This document shows positions 39,601 to 49,725 of a DNA stretch of 64,000 nt, piece after piece. The stretch's first letter is position 1; each line of letters opens with the position of its first letter. This stretch comes from Tubiluchus corallicola (lineage: Eukaryota; Priapulida; Priapulimorpha; Priapulimorphida; Tubiluchidae), in assembly GCA_030141605.1 (NCBI GenBank), contig JAQGDQ010000165.1:285001-349000 (forward strand), written 5' to 3'. Below the pieces are notes generated by a model. The model worked only from the letters and a program-made list of their open reading frames with translations, was not told the DNA's origin and ran no database searches. The translations under genes and the position numbers were made by a program.

Positions 39601-42600
39601 CGACGAGGGCACCATTTGTGGCGATCTATACATCAAACGAAAGGTCTCGATCTGTGTCGTCTCATTGGGGGTTTATTTTTGAAATCGGGCCCACCGCGAG
39701 AAAGGGGGGGGCGAAAAACCTCCAAAAATGACCTTTTTTCGGCCGTTTTTTGTAAAAGTTATACGGCTGAGATGCGGAGGACAGGAATGGGCCGAGGGTG
39801 GTGCTGGCTATGGATAGATAGCCCGTTCAGCGATGGGTGTAGTAGGCATATTTAGAATTCCCGAGAGGGCCACGGCGTCCCGCAATGGGAATTTGCCCGG
39901 ACCCAAGTCGCAATTTTTTCGAAATTTTGACCAAACAGCATGCGGAAAAAATGTTCGCCTGGTGAGACTCTCAGAAGGAGATATACGGCTCTTTAGAAAG
40001 AAGAACAGGGCTACACGATGATGTGGGCTATATGTTAGGACAGGTCCACCGAGAGGAGTACCGACGAGTTAATTAGATGTTCTATTTTCGGCAATTTTCG
40101 CTTAGAAAACTGCTGATGCATGCCATTGTTCTGACGTCATCCATTATTGCTTATAGCTTTAATTCAGCAAAAAGCTGCCTGCTGGCTTTGCGTCGAGAGA
40201 GAAAATAAAATAAGTTTGCATTAAGTATAATATTTTGAAAACCAGCAATAGTATTTTATTATTTGATTGAATATTAACCACTAAACGGTTAAAGCTAAGT
40301 TTTATTTGACATATGCAATGTGTATATTATTGTTATGAAGGAAACAAAAATAAAAATATTGTTTGAATTTATGTTTAAAATTAAATTTTAATAATCAGGT
40401 CAAGTTGATCATAGTGCAAAATCAGAATTTTCTTTCGGATAAATTTTGTGGCCCTGAAAAGGGCCAGTTGGTTATTTTAGATACTTTGTCACAGCTTTGG
40501 TGCGCTCACTGACAGCGTGCTAGGATAGTTCCCCAGAAAGGAGGAGGCGTAATGTGTTTGGATTCCTCAGTTGAAGAAATTGTAAACGCATCTACAATTG
40601 TTATGTATGGTTGTCCGTCGTCTGTTGTATGGTTGTTGTCTGTATCTGTTTCTGTTTCTGTGTTGTTGATGTATAATTTGCTGTTGTTCTAATTGTTGCT
40701 GTATGTGTGAAATTCGGTTAAGTTGTGTTTGTACGTGTGCCATGAATTGTGCTATCATTTGTTGCTGCTGTTGTTGTTGTGGTTGTGGATCTGGTTCAAG
40801 TTGTGGTTGTGGTTGTTGTTGTTGTCTATGTTCGTCGTCCGGTCTTCCTTGTATTGCCAAGCCTTCCAGTCTCTGTAACATAGAGATATTTTTGTTAAAA
40901 AAACAAAGATTTTTCAAACAACATGGAAAATTATTCTTTATTTCATTTAGATTCATTTTAAGCCCAACATGTTATTCATAAACTTTAGACTTAAATCAGC
41001 AATTTTAGATATTTCCCTTTGATAATAAATGCTAATGCGTAGGCATAGTGATTGTTAAAATATTTATTACCTTCGTAATATTGATTTTGCCTCCGAACAC
41101 CAAAGCCAAAGTTGCAAATACCAGGATTAAACGCAGCATCTTGACCTTTTTTGAGGTAGCGGTGAACCCGTGCCAATTACGACGCCAGAGTAATGTGGTG
41201 CACGGTTAATTCTGTTTTCTATCCGTCGAAGTGTATAAAACACGACGCTGCTAAGTGCCAAGTTATTAATTGAGTCATAGAATTTTGCAATGTTTTGACA
41301 ATGAATAATAATCGGCTAATTATAATAATAATAAAAGCAAAGGCCCCGCAAAAGATTTTGCGTATAAATACACGTGTAACTATTATTATGGGGAATATTA
41401 GTGAACTATTAGTAGACCTATAAAGTTATTATTTTCACAGCAATTATTAAATTAACATTAAAGGAGATTAAATTTTACTGCCATGTATCCACATTTGAGA
41501 TACCAGTGTCACCTTTGACTTCACATGTGTCTACATTTGACTTACCAAAAACGCTTAAGATTTCTTGAAAACTATTGTTAACACATTTGAACTACCTAAG
41601 TCTACATTTGAGTTAACACAGGTCTACATTTGACATGTAAAACCTATAGTAAGTTTACCTCAAGCTGAGTAAATGTCGCTAAAACATATGATATGAGAAA
41701 CATTCATTTGATAAAACATATGCAAATCCTACTTAACAATTGTATTTTCATACCTTTTACATTATATCATGTCATATCATACGATATTTTTACATTTTGT
41801 TACACCTTAATTCAACGTTTATTTTTTTCTCAGTATGTTCTGCAATATCACTCAAACGTAAGAAAGCCTCATAATGAACGCACGAAGTCAATATTTGCAA
41901 ACAGATTCTTCTTCCGCTATGAAAACAATATTTCGCAAATTAATTAGATAATATTTGCTAATAGTTCACAAAATTTAAGCCAAAGTGGTAATGTACAATT
42001 ATTACAATTATTTGTTATCGACATCACGGTATCTAATGGTTAACGTATAATCTATTATATCAATAATAATAATAATAATAATATTATAATATAAGAATAA
42101 TTATAATAATATAATTAATATAAATTAATATAAATAAATATAATATTAATATAAATTTATAAATATAATTTTTGACATTCGTATATACGGTATCGGAAAT
42201 GATTACTGCTGTCGCGCGACAGATGGCAGCACAATGTCATAATCAACAAGCAAAGAATAAATTACTGACACAAGATTGCAGAAACTCTTGAGATTTCATT
42301 AAAGACAGACATAACCTACTTCTTACAGAAAGTTTACAAATGAGAACTAATACATCTAATGCCCTTTATACTACATTATGTTACAAAGTGTTTCTAAATT
42401 TCATTGCATTTATCTAAACTAGGCCGAAATAAACAAATTTCTTTGGCACTTAAAAATACAATTAATGTACCCGATATTCAATACACCCAACAATTGCTAC
42501 AATAACTGACAAATGAATCCTTGCGTAAAAATACAAGCTGTTAATACTCTGCAGGGATTGGTGAACATATTATATATATTATTATTATTATAATTATATA

Positions 42601-45600
42601 TATATATACATTAATCAGTTGGTTTTTTTACATTGAATAAGATATTAAAAATGCTGTGACATGGCCTTCTAATGTCGTCTAACTCAAAATATGCGTGCTA
42701 ATGTGGACGAAAGGGAATTTGTCTCTTGGCAAATGATGCTTGGTGATGGTAAACATCCAAGAGAGGTGCCTGATCAGCCTAATGCTGTCAAAATACCAAG
42801 AGCGTGTCTGGCTGTATCAGACATTATTACAGAAATTTTTGGACATGAAATACAAAATTCTGAAATGCTAAAAGATAATGTGATTTTAACATCGAAAAAC
42901 GATGTTTGCTTACGAATTAACGAAAACGTATTAACCAGACTTCATGGCATTGCACGCACTTACTTTAGTGCTGATACTATTGCCGAGAATGATCCGGAAC
43001 AGGCAGAAACATATCCAACAGACTATATCAACAAACTGACACCATCAGGTCTACCGCCTCATAAGCTGACGCTAAAGGTGGGTGCAATTGTGATGTTATT
43101 GAGAAATATAGATATACGGCAAGGTTTATGTAATTGTTGCAGATTAATCGTTAGAGAGATGCACGAAAATTTTTTAATTTCTGACAATATTGAAAATTCT
43201 GGCAGAGGTAAGAGGGTGTTTATTCCTCGGGTAACTCTGTCACTGTCAGACACCCAGTTGCCATTTAAAATGACTCGGCGTCAGTTCCCTTGCCGTTTGA
43301 GCTTTGCATTGGCTATTAACAAGAGTCAAGGTCAAACTTTTCAAAAGGTTGGTATCTACTTGCCGAGGCCTGTTTTTACTCATGGACAAATGTATGTAGC
43401 CGTGAGTAGAGTCAGACGCTTTGCAGATCTCAAAATAATGATCGAGGAAACTGCGCAACAAGGTAACTTGTTGAAAAATAGAGATGATGTATTCACGCAA
43501 AACGTAGTATATACAGAAGTACTGTAAAATGCAAAGAAATGCTTACAAACATGTACTAATGGAGCCAAAAGATTGGTATGTACAGTAGTAAAGAGTTTAG
43601 AGCTACATGTTGTTGCCAATCAAGTAAGACAGTTGGTTAGCATTAAAATGTTAGCAAACGATGTGCAAAATGGCGTGATAGAAGTAAAAGGCAAGAAACA
43701 GCTAATTGTGCATTCAGGGGTAGAAATAGCAAGTTTTACAAAAAAACTGATGCAAAACGAATCAGAAAATAAGTCGTCAAATGTTACATTAATGATACTG
43801 CCGTCTTTCTTTAGATATTTTGATTAATAAGAGTGGCCAAAAAGTAGACACTTAAAGATTTGAAACAGCTACATTAAAATTTTGTTCATTTTGAGCTATT
43901 TCGTCCCCGCCCCGAGTGGCTCTGAAAAAAGTGGTTTCTTTATTAAAAGATACTATAATTGTGCATTCATGTATGAGCGTGTATTATTGACCATTCCCTG
44001 GCAAAAAAGCAATTGTTTGAAAAAGAGCACTTCATATTTTGCAACCCTATTCAAATTTCTGTATATTCTTTAATAGTAATATTCTCCATCTTTCTGTCTG
44101 ATGGAGTACATATGTGGCAAGAAAAAATAAATAAATTCAGCAAAAAAATGCTGTGCCACCTCTCCCTGTCAGAAATAAGTGCTGATCTTGTAACAGCTGT
44201 TGCTGTGTTTCATTTTTCTTTAACAATGTCTCTGCAAGTAAAGTGGGCTTCTCGTGAGAAGATACAGGTGACTGGATCTGTTTCTGGTAGGGTGGGTTGA
44301 TTGGCGAGAAGAAAATAAAGCAATTGACGACCAGCACTCTCTGTCAGACAGGTAAGCACAAATCTTGTACCGCTTCAAATCGGGAAACTTTACACCCTCC
44401 CAAAATTTCCGAAACCCTTTTTTTCAATATTTTCCAAATCCACCAAAAATGTGACACACAAACCTGAAAATTTAAAAAACCAAATTAAAACAGAATTCTT
44501 CTGACTTTTCAAATGATGAACAGACGAAGATCAACATAAATATAACATTTTTAAATGAGAATTTTTGAATGTTTGATGTTTTGCTAGCTTGTACACTCGT
44601 TTTTCTTGTTGCTCATGGTCATTGAAAAGCATTTCCAAATTGTACACGTTATTCAAGTGAGTTTCTCATGGGAAATCCGGCAAATTGGATCTCCTCTCTG
44701 ATAGGGTTTGTTTTTTTCGGTGTGAAGAAGAACGTAACTGCTGTGTCACCATGCTCTGTCAGAGGTAAATGCTAATACCTGCATTTTGAGAAGCATTATA
44801 CTCGCCCAGCGTTTCTGAGTGTACGTGTTTCTAAAGGGCAAAATGTTTTATTATTGCGAAACCAGAAACAGATAGGCATAAAAATGTACAGTATATAGCT
44901 TCTCATGGAAAGGGCTAGGGGACATGATCTATCTCTGGTAGGGCATGTTGTTGGCGTAAAAGAATTATCAGCAGTTGCATGCCAGCACTCTCTGTCCAAG
45001 GTATGCGCAAATTCAGCATCGCTTCACATCAAGAAACTTGTTACTCTCCAAACATTTTAAAAAATGTGTGTTTTGGAAAAAAAATGCAAGTTTACAAAAA
45101 ATCAAATAAACTGGTTTAAAAATTTAAGTCAAATTAAACTAGAATCCAGACCGTTCAAATAATTGATAGACGATTTTTGAACCTATGGTATTCTGTCAAT
45201 CTGATTTTTAACAACTTGAAGTTTTAGGTCTTAATTATAGTTAATTTAAAAAATATGTCTTCTATTGAAGTGAGTTTCTTATGCGAAGGCCTGGATATGT
45301 CTCTGATAGGGTGTGTGTTTTTTTGGCAAGAAGAAAATTAAAGTAACTGCCGTGGCCACTGCTCTTTGTCAGAGGTAAGCGCAAATCCATGACCGCTTTA
45401 TATTGAGAAGCTTTACAGCCTCCCGGAATTTCTGCACAATTTAAGAAAAGAAAAAACTGTTTGGTCACGAAACAGTTGCCAAATGGATTTAAAAGTTGTA
45501 ACAAATGCAAACTAATGCAAATAATGCATTTTGCTAGCTTGATCACTAAGCTTTTGTTGTGGATCATAGTCTACAAAATCTGTTAAAAACTATGCCTGCT

Positions 45601-48600
45601 GCTGAAGTTAGCTTCTCGTGGGAAGGTCCCGGAAATGGATCTATCTCTGATGGGGTGCGTACGATGGCGAGCAGAATAGTGAAAAAAAATATCACTAGCA
45701 GTTGCTAGCCAGCACTCTTTGTCAGAATGTAAGCGCAAGTCCCGGTACCGCTTCACATCTAGAAACTTCACATCCTTCAAAAATCTATAAAAACATGTGT
45801 TTTGTTAAAAAATATTTTGAATGCCCACAATAATGCAACAAATATGCCTGACAATCAAAAAAATCAGATTAAAGTCGACTCATGAATGTTCAAATAACGG
45901 GACAGATGAAAATTAACGTAATACATTGCATTTTTGCCAACTTCTTCACTGAACTGCTGGTGTTGCTCACAGTCAAATGAAAATCATGTCTAAAACATAC
46001 ATACCATTGAAGTGAGTTTCTCGTGGGAAGGCTTGGAAAACTGGGATCGCATTCTGATGGGGTGTGTTAATTGGCGGGTAGAAAAATTTTGCATTGCTCT
46101 GTGCCACACTTCTCTGTCAGAGGTAAGCACTAATCCTGCACCACTTCACGCTGAGAAGCTTTACAGCCTCCCAGAACGTGTGTCTTTTTAAAAAAAGGAA
46201 AAAACTGCATGGTCGCAAAACAGGTGGAAATAGATTTAAAAGATGTGTATCAAAATGCAAACTAATGCGAGAAATGCATTTTCCTAGCTTGATCACTAAG
46301 CTTTTGTTGTGCACCATAGTCTACAAAGTCTGTCAAAAACTATGCCTGCTGCTGACGTTAGCTTCTTGTGAGAAGATCCTGGAAATGGATCTATCTCTGA
46401 TAGGGTTCATTAGATGGCGGAAAGAATAGTAAAAAAAAAATAAATGGATGGAGCAATGCCAGTCACCACTCTCAGTCAGAAGTATGCGCTAATCCTGCAC
46501 CGCTTCACGTTGAGAAGATTCACACTCTCTCAAAATTTCTAAATACACGTTTTTAAAAAAAAAATTACAAGGTCAAAAAACATGCTACAAATAGAAATAA
46601 AAGGTACAAAAGCCAAACAAAAATAGAGTCCTAATTGTTGATGTGATGGTCAGGCAAAACTAATTGTAGCTATTTGTAGCCTGGTCATTGAGCTGTTGGT
46701 GTTGTTCATGATCAGTTGAAAAGTACAGCTAAAAATGCCCCTGCTGCGAAAGTGAACTTCTCATAGGGAGGCATGGAGAAACTTGTAATTGGGTGTGTGG
46801 CGAGAAGAATATTTCTTGGAATATTTCCATGTATCCAATTGCTTGCCACCGCTCTCTGTCAGAGTCAAGCGCAAATCCTGTACCACTTCACCATGAGTGG
46901 CTTCATGCCTACCCGGAATTTCTAAAAAAACGTATTTAAAAAAACAAAAATAAAACCATTCGACAAATTGGCTGGAAAGGTTTAAACAGTCAAATGAAAA
47001 ATGGTGACGTAACTTTTCAAATGATGGGCATATAAAAAGGAATTGAACAATTGCATCTTGCCCGACTGATCTTTCTGCTCTTTGAATTGTTAATAGGCAG
47101 TAAATAGCCTCTCATGGGAATGTCTAGGAACTGGATCTGTCTCTGATTTGAGAAAAACGGTAAGTGAGCAGGAGTCAGACGGGGTAAACCTGCCTAGATC
47201 TAAATGCATATTTTGTTGACTGCATTTAGATCTAGCACATTGCAAGCCGTGACAAAAGGTGAGCACTCCCTCTGGCATTATAAGCACTGTTTCAGAAAAT
47301 AACGTTTCGAACAATAATTAATGGAGTTCTTATAGGAAAGCTTTTTCAGAAAGAGGAGGAACTGGACTACATGATGACGAGGGTAACTCAGAAACACTAC
47401 GACCACAGGTGACAAGATTAGAAATAATTGTACGTTTCACTTCAGGTTCCTTACTTACAAAGCTGCATGGTGTGGCTGATATGGTGTGAGTGGTGTGGAA
47501 AGTGTGGATAATGCGGTGGGGTGCTATGGTGTGGGTGGTGTAGTGTAGGTTGTGTGTTCATTTATGCGCAAAATTCTTTTGCGGGGTTTCGCTAGTGTAT
47601 ATATTAATATTCTTGGTATGTTATATATATATATATATATATATAAGAGTCAAGGCTACTCGGAAGGAGATATGGGGCTCTTCAGAAAGAGGAAGAACGG
47701 GGCTACACAGTGATGTGGGCTATGTTTTAGGGCAGGTCCACCGAGAGGAGTACTGGCGAGTTAATTACATGTTCTATTTTCGGCAATTTCGCTTGGAAAA
47801 CTGCTGACGCATGCCATTGTTCTGACGTCATCCATTGTACTCTGCCCATAATCTTATAGCTTTAATTCAGCAAAAAGCTGCTACAGGCTTTGCGTTAGGT
47901 AAGTAGGCAGGATGTTCGCGTATTTTTGAGCACTATGTAGGATGTTCGCGTATTATTGATTACATGTGTACTTATATGCAAAATCTTTTGCGGGGCCTTT
48001 GCTAGTAAATGAATATTTCTATATGAACATTACATAACTTTATTAACCGTTTTCTTCTACCTATTAATTTTTTATTTAACTACTAAAATTATTAGGGATA
48101 ACTAACCATACTGTAGCAGCTAGAGACTAGTTTCTCCTACCCTGACTATACCCACATTACTCAGGTTTAGTCTACGTGTCTGGAATACGAGACTAGCTTC
48201 TTTTAGCTAGACTCTACCCAGATTATTCAGTTAACTCTACATACCAGGAACATGACTAGTTTCTGTTACTCATACTCTACCCAGATTACTCAGGTTAACT
48301 CTACATACCTGGAACATAAGACTAGTTTCTGTTACTCATGCTCTACACAGATTACTCAGGTTAACTCTACATACCTGGAACATAAGCCTAGTTTCTGTTA
48401 CTCAGAATCTACCCAGATTACTCGGGTTAACTCTACATACCTGGAACATAAGACTAGTTTCTGTTACTCATGCTCTACCCAGATTACTCAGGTTAACTCT
48501 ACATACCTGGAACATAAGACTAGTTTCTGTTACTCATGCTCTACCCAGATTACTCAGGTTAACTCTACATACCTGGAACATAAGACTAGTTTATGTTACT

Positions 48601-49547
48601 TATGCTCTACCTAAGTTACTCAGGTTAACTCGATATACCTGGAACATCAGACTAATTCTCTATTCACACTCTACCTAGATTACTCAGGTTAACTCTACAT
48701 ACCTCGAACACAAGACTAGTTTATGTTACTCATACTCTACCCAAGTTACTCAGGTTAACTCTACATATCTGGAACATAAGATTAGTTTCTGTTACTCATG
48801 CTCTACCAAGATTATTCAGTTAACTCTACATATCTGGAACATGAGATTAGTTTCTGTTACTCATACTCTACCCAGATTATTCAGGTTAACTCGACATACC
48901 TGGAACATAAGACTAGTTTCTGTTATTCATGCTGTACCCAGATTACTCAGGTTAACTCTGCATACTTGGAACATAAGACTAGTTTCTGCTACTCATGCTC
49001 TACCCAGATTATTCAGGTTAACTCTGCATACCTCGAGCACAAGACTAGTTTCCGTTACTCACACTCTACCCAGATTACTCAGGGTAACTCTGCATACCTG
49101 GAACGCAAGACTGATTTCTGTTACTCACACTCTACCCAGATTATTCGGTTAACTCTACATACCTGGAACATGCTTAACGTGTCCGAATCCAAGTTTTTGT
49201 AAAAGGTCGTCAACGAAGAAGGTTCGTGGTCGCCCCGAAAAATTCTCTCCTTGTTTTAGGAAAGCTTCGCGTGCTAGCTCGGCATCATTAATTACTATGT
49301 GCAGTTTACTTCCTAAGTAGACACTGAATATTTTCCCGTAAGTCTTAGACAGCTCTGTGAAAAATTCTCCTATATGATTTCCCGCGGACAGTATGGAACC
49401 AATGTAGGGCCATCCAAGAGGGCCAGGTGGTATATTCGAAGGTCTCTTGAGGTACTGCCACAATTTTAGCGCAAGAAGGACACACACGCTAGTTGCTACA
49501 CATTTCAAAATTGTACATCCAAATAAACACGTGTGTTCGGCAGACAT
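33664..49547 (-). CDS. Clan-2 cytochrome P450, tandem copy A
   Basis: Microsomal monooxygenase anchored in the ER membrane; substrate unknown. Exons: 49163-49547, 36285-36639, 35597-35766, 35171-35395, 33988-34203, 33664-33842; 1,530 bases, 509 residues, all junctions GT/AG and in phase. An N-terminal membrane helix ([15 protein letters not shown]) leads to the proline hinge [13 protein letters not shown]. Helix [12 protein letters not shown]-helix A317-G-T-E-T-T322; ExxR E374-T-L-R377; PERH; haem motif [11 protein letters not shown] with ligand Cys455. I chose the start MSAEHTC because both copies share it; an earlier in-frame Met at 49568 exists only in copy A. Intron 1 is 12.5 kb because of a Helitron insertion. 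Exons and introns closely match copy B, so the duplication is recent. Looks functional. Confidence 0.95.
34742..34815. repeat. GAT-rich microsatellite in copy A intron 4
   Basis: Imperfect GAT/GAC trinucleotide repeat in intron 4 of P450 copy A. The matching position in copy B (about 53,020-53,080) holds a shorter version. Confidence 0.8.
37095..37921 (+). mobile_element. Non-autonomous Helitron unit 1
   Basis: 827 bases starting TCTATCTATACTC and ending in hairpin GCAAAATCTTTTGC, then GGGGCCTTTGCTAG. The 10-base gap between hairpin and CTAG fits Helitron 3' ends. No coding capacity. Confidence 0.85.
37922..38706 (+). mobile_element. Non-autonomous Helitron unit 2
   Basis: 785 bases, TCTATTATATTAATACTC .. 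GCTAG. It follows unit 1 with no intervening base. Its sequence closely matches units 1 and 3. Confidence 0.88.
38707..39510 (+). mobile_element. Non-autonomous Helitron unit 3
   Basis: 804 bases, TCTATTATATTAAT .. CCTTTGCTAG. It abuts unit 2 directly. Same 3' hairpin. Confidence 0.88.
39511..40195 (+). mobile_element. Non-autonomous Helitron unit 4, 3' truncated
   Basis: Starts TCTATTATATTAATATTC directly after unit 3 and matches the family up to the GGCTTTGCGT motif. The last ~130 bases with the hairpin and CTAG are replaced by unrelated cargo sequence. Confidence 0.8.
40450..40465 (-). promoter_or_regulatory. Histone mRNA 3' stem-loop
   Basis: GGCCCTTTTCAGGGCC on the minus strand: a 6-base-pair stem with a 4-base loop, matching the metazoan histone mRNA hairpin (GG-YYY-TT-Y-T-N-A-RRR-CC pattern). 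It is preceded by AACCAACT and followed about 17 bases later by GAAAGAAAA (40427-40436), resembling the downstream element bound by U7 snRNA. It follows the H2B remnant stop by 6 bases, as in real histone genes. Confidence 0.88.
40472..40566 (-). pseudogene. Histone H2B C-terminal remnant
   Basis: Minus-strand reading gives RLLLSGELS[17 protein letters not shown], aligning with the invariant H2B tail [20 protein letters not shown]. It has changes P to S, A to S, K to a TAG stop and G to R; the final TSSK is shortened to LK before TAA (40472-40474). The H2B similarity begins at or just after the stop codon of the glutamine-rich ORF, so the two are fused head to tail. Too short and broken to encode a histone. 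Confidence 0.85.
40567..41139 (-). CDS. Small secreted glutamine-rich protein (unknown)
   Basis: Not a family I recognise. Exon 1 is 41071-41139 and exon 2 is 40567-40872. The 198-base intron has GTAATA/TTACAG borders and phase 0, giving 124 residues. Residues 1-17 ([17 protein letters not shown]) form a textbook signal peptide, with likely cleavage around 16-17. After residue 23 come a Q/P-rich tract, a Q-rich helix-like stretch (residues ~60-90), a basic Asn/Arg segment ([16 protein letters not shown]) and a short end with two Cys (CRCVYNFFN). The coincidence of signal peptide, clean splice sites and open frame argues for a real gene. A TATA-like element lies about 95 bases upstream on this strand. 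It is embedded in the Helitron insertion, so it is probably captured cargo. It could also be a decaying low-complexity gene. Confidence 0.6.
41337..41400 (-). mobile_element. Inverted Helitron 3' end
   Basis: AGCAAAGGCCCCGCAAAAGA.. is the reverse complement of the unit 3' terminus, including the hairpin; the outermost CT of CTAG is lost. The matching body should extend rightwards but is not recognisable. Confidence 0.75.
41401..42672. other. AT-rich spacer inside the Helitron insertion
   Basis: Holds four or five degenerate copies of a TCTACATTTGA motif (41,480-41,640), an (AAT)n-like tract (about 42,060-42,180) and a TA tract near 42,570-42,610. No coding or RNA gene recognised. Confidence 0.6.
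42673..43527 (+). pseudogene. Helitron helicase (Pif1-like) C-terminal remnant
   Basis: Open from 42673 to the stop at 43525-43527, about 284 codons. It begins [15 protein letters not shown], the point after helicase motif III in Helitron proteins. It continues through [14 protein letters not shown], then the motif V/VI region [20 protein letters not shown] and [11 protein letters not shown]. The Rep endonuclease and helicase motifs I-III (Walker A/B) are missing, so it cannot work alone. No inner stop, so the truncation may be fairly recent. It is followed by a 3' Helitron end on the same strand at 47,595. Confidence 0.9.
43528..44080 (+). other. Helitron sequence between helicase and tandem array
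   Basis: An open frame of 84 codons (43573-43827) has no recognisable domain. The rest is AT-rich. It probably belongs to the Helitron 3' region. Confidence 0.35.
44085..47130 (+). repeat. Degenerate tandem array, ~370-bp units
   Basis: Nine or ten diverged units, each with a conserved ~130-base block: a TTCTC-TGGGAA-type start, GGATCTATCTCTGATAGGGT, GGCGAGAAGAA, then CTCTCTGTCAGAG GTAAGCGCAAATCC. The CTGTCAG motifs start near 44165, 44338, 44752, 44988, 45360, 45713, 46112, 46468 and 46852. Units 45,260-46,000 and 46,010-46,740 form a younger ~750-base dimer duplication. It lies between the helicase remnant and the Helitron 3' end. Confidence 0.8.
47194..47235. repeat. Perfect 15-bp hairpin
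   Basis: CTAGATCTAAATGCA at 47194-47208 and its exact reverse complement at 47221-47235, with a 12-base loop. It lies inside the Helitron, about 360 bases before its 3' end. Confidence 0.8.
47596..48005 (+). mobile_element. Internally deleted Helitron unit
   Basis: Starts TGTATATATTAATATTC (TC changed to TG) directly after the CTAG at 47592-47595, keeps a TA repeat, then jumps from the family's 5' part to CTCGGAAGGAGATA. It ends in the hairpin and GCTAG at 48,005. It forms the right edge of the insertion. Confidence 0.85.
48130..49165. repeat. 66-bp minisatellite in intron 1 of P450 copy A
   Basis: About 16 units. On the gene strand each unit ends TTCCAG and begins GTATGTAGAGTTAACC. The last unit overlaps the true exon-1 donor at 49,163/49,162, so every unit carries a copy of that splice site. 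Confidence 0.95.
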
Positions 49548-49642
49548 CGTTGCACGTAACGAATTCAACCTTTCGAAGTTTAATTTATAAAAAAGCGTAG
49601 GTTATTTTCGTATACTAGAAATTCTACTTTTCGTGCTGCACG

Positions 49643-49725
49643 TTAGCGCCGCCTAACATTCAAAACGAAAGCACGTTCAGAAATATGTGTTTTTTCAACG
49701 ACCACGACGCCTTTCAAAGGGGAGC
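49643..49725. promoter_or_regulatory. Promoter-proximal repeat shared with SUZ12
   Basis: Near-identical to 30,634-30,710. It lies 96-175 bases upstream of the copy A start codon on the gene strand. Copy B diverges from copy A exactly at this module. Sequence from 49,726 to about 50,357 shows nothing else recognisable. Confidence 0.5.

Larger units (their letters stand above)
37095..48005 (+). mobile_element. 10.9-kb composite Helitron insertion in P450 copy A intron 1
   Basis: The left flank ends CTATTA and the right flank begins TAAATGA. Copy B reads CTATTATAAATGA at 55,636-55,648, i.e. the uninterrupted site. The insert starts TC, ends CTAG and sits between A and T with no target duplication, which is the Helitron rule. 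Contents in order: three complete non-autonomous units, one truncated unit, a 1.1-kb cargo segment with a small gene and an H2B remnant, an inverted Helitron end, an AT-rich stretch, a helicase remnant, a ~370-bp tandem array, a Helitron end at 47,595 and a final short unit. Confidence 0.85.

Noticed and set aside
37174-40021. Open frames of 60-105 codons inside the Helitron units
   Set aside because: They are not conserved in frame between the near-identical units and have no domain. They are non-coding Helitron sequence.
40991-41176. Alternative minus-strand frame starting [11 protein letters not shown] over exon 1 of the Gln-rich gene
   Set aside because: It runs through the splice donor into the intron and lacks a signal peptide. 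The overlapping frame from 41139 has a clear signal peptide and splices in phase.
43573-43827. 84-codon frame after the helicase
   Set aside because: No recognisable motif and no second copy to test conservation. Kept only as a note in the spacer entry.
48252-49202. Long plus-strand open frames made of 22-residue repeats (also at 31,046-31,503 and 55,979-56,650)
   Set aside because: They are open only because the 66-base minisatellite unit is 22 codons with no stop in that frame. They have no gene-like ends and run antisense to P450 introns and exon 1.
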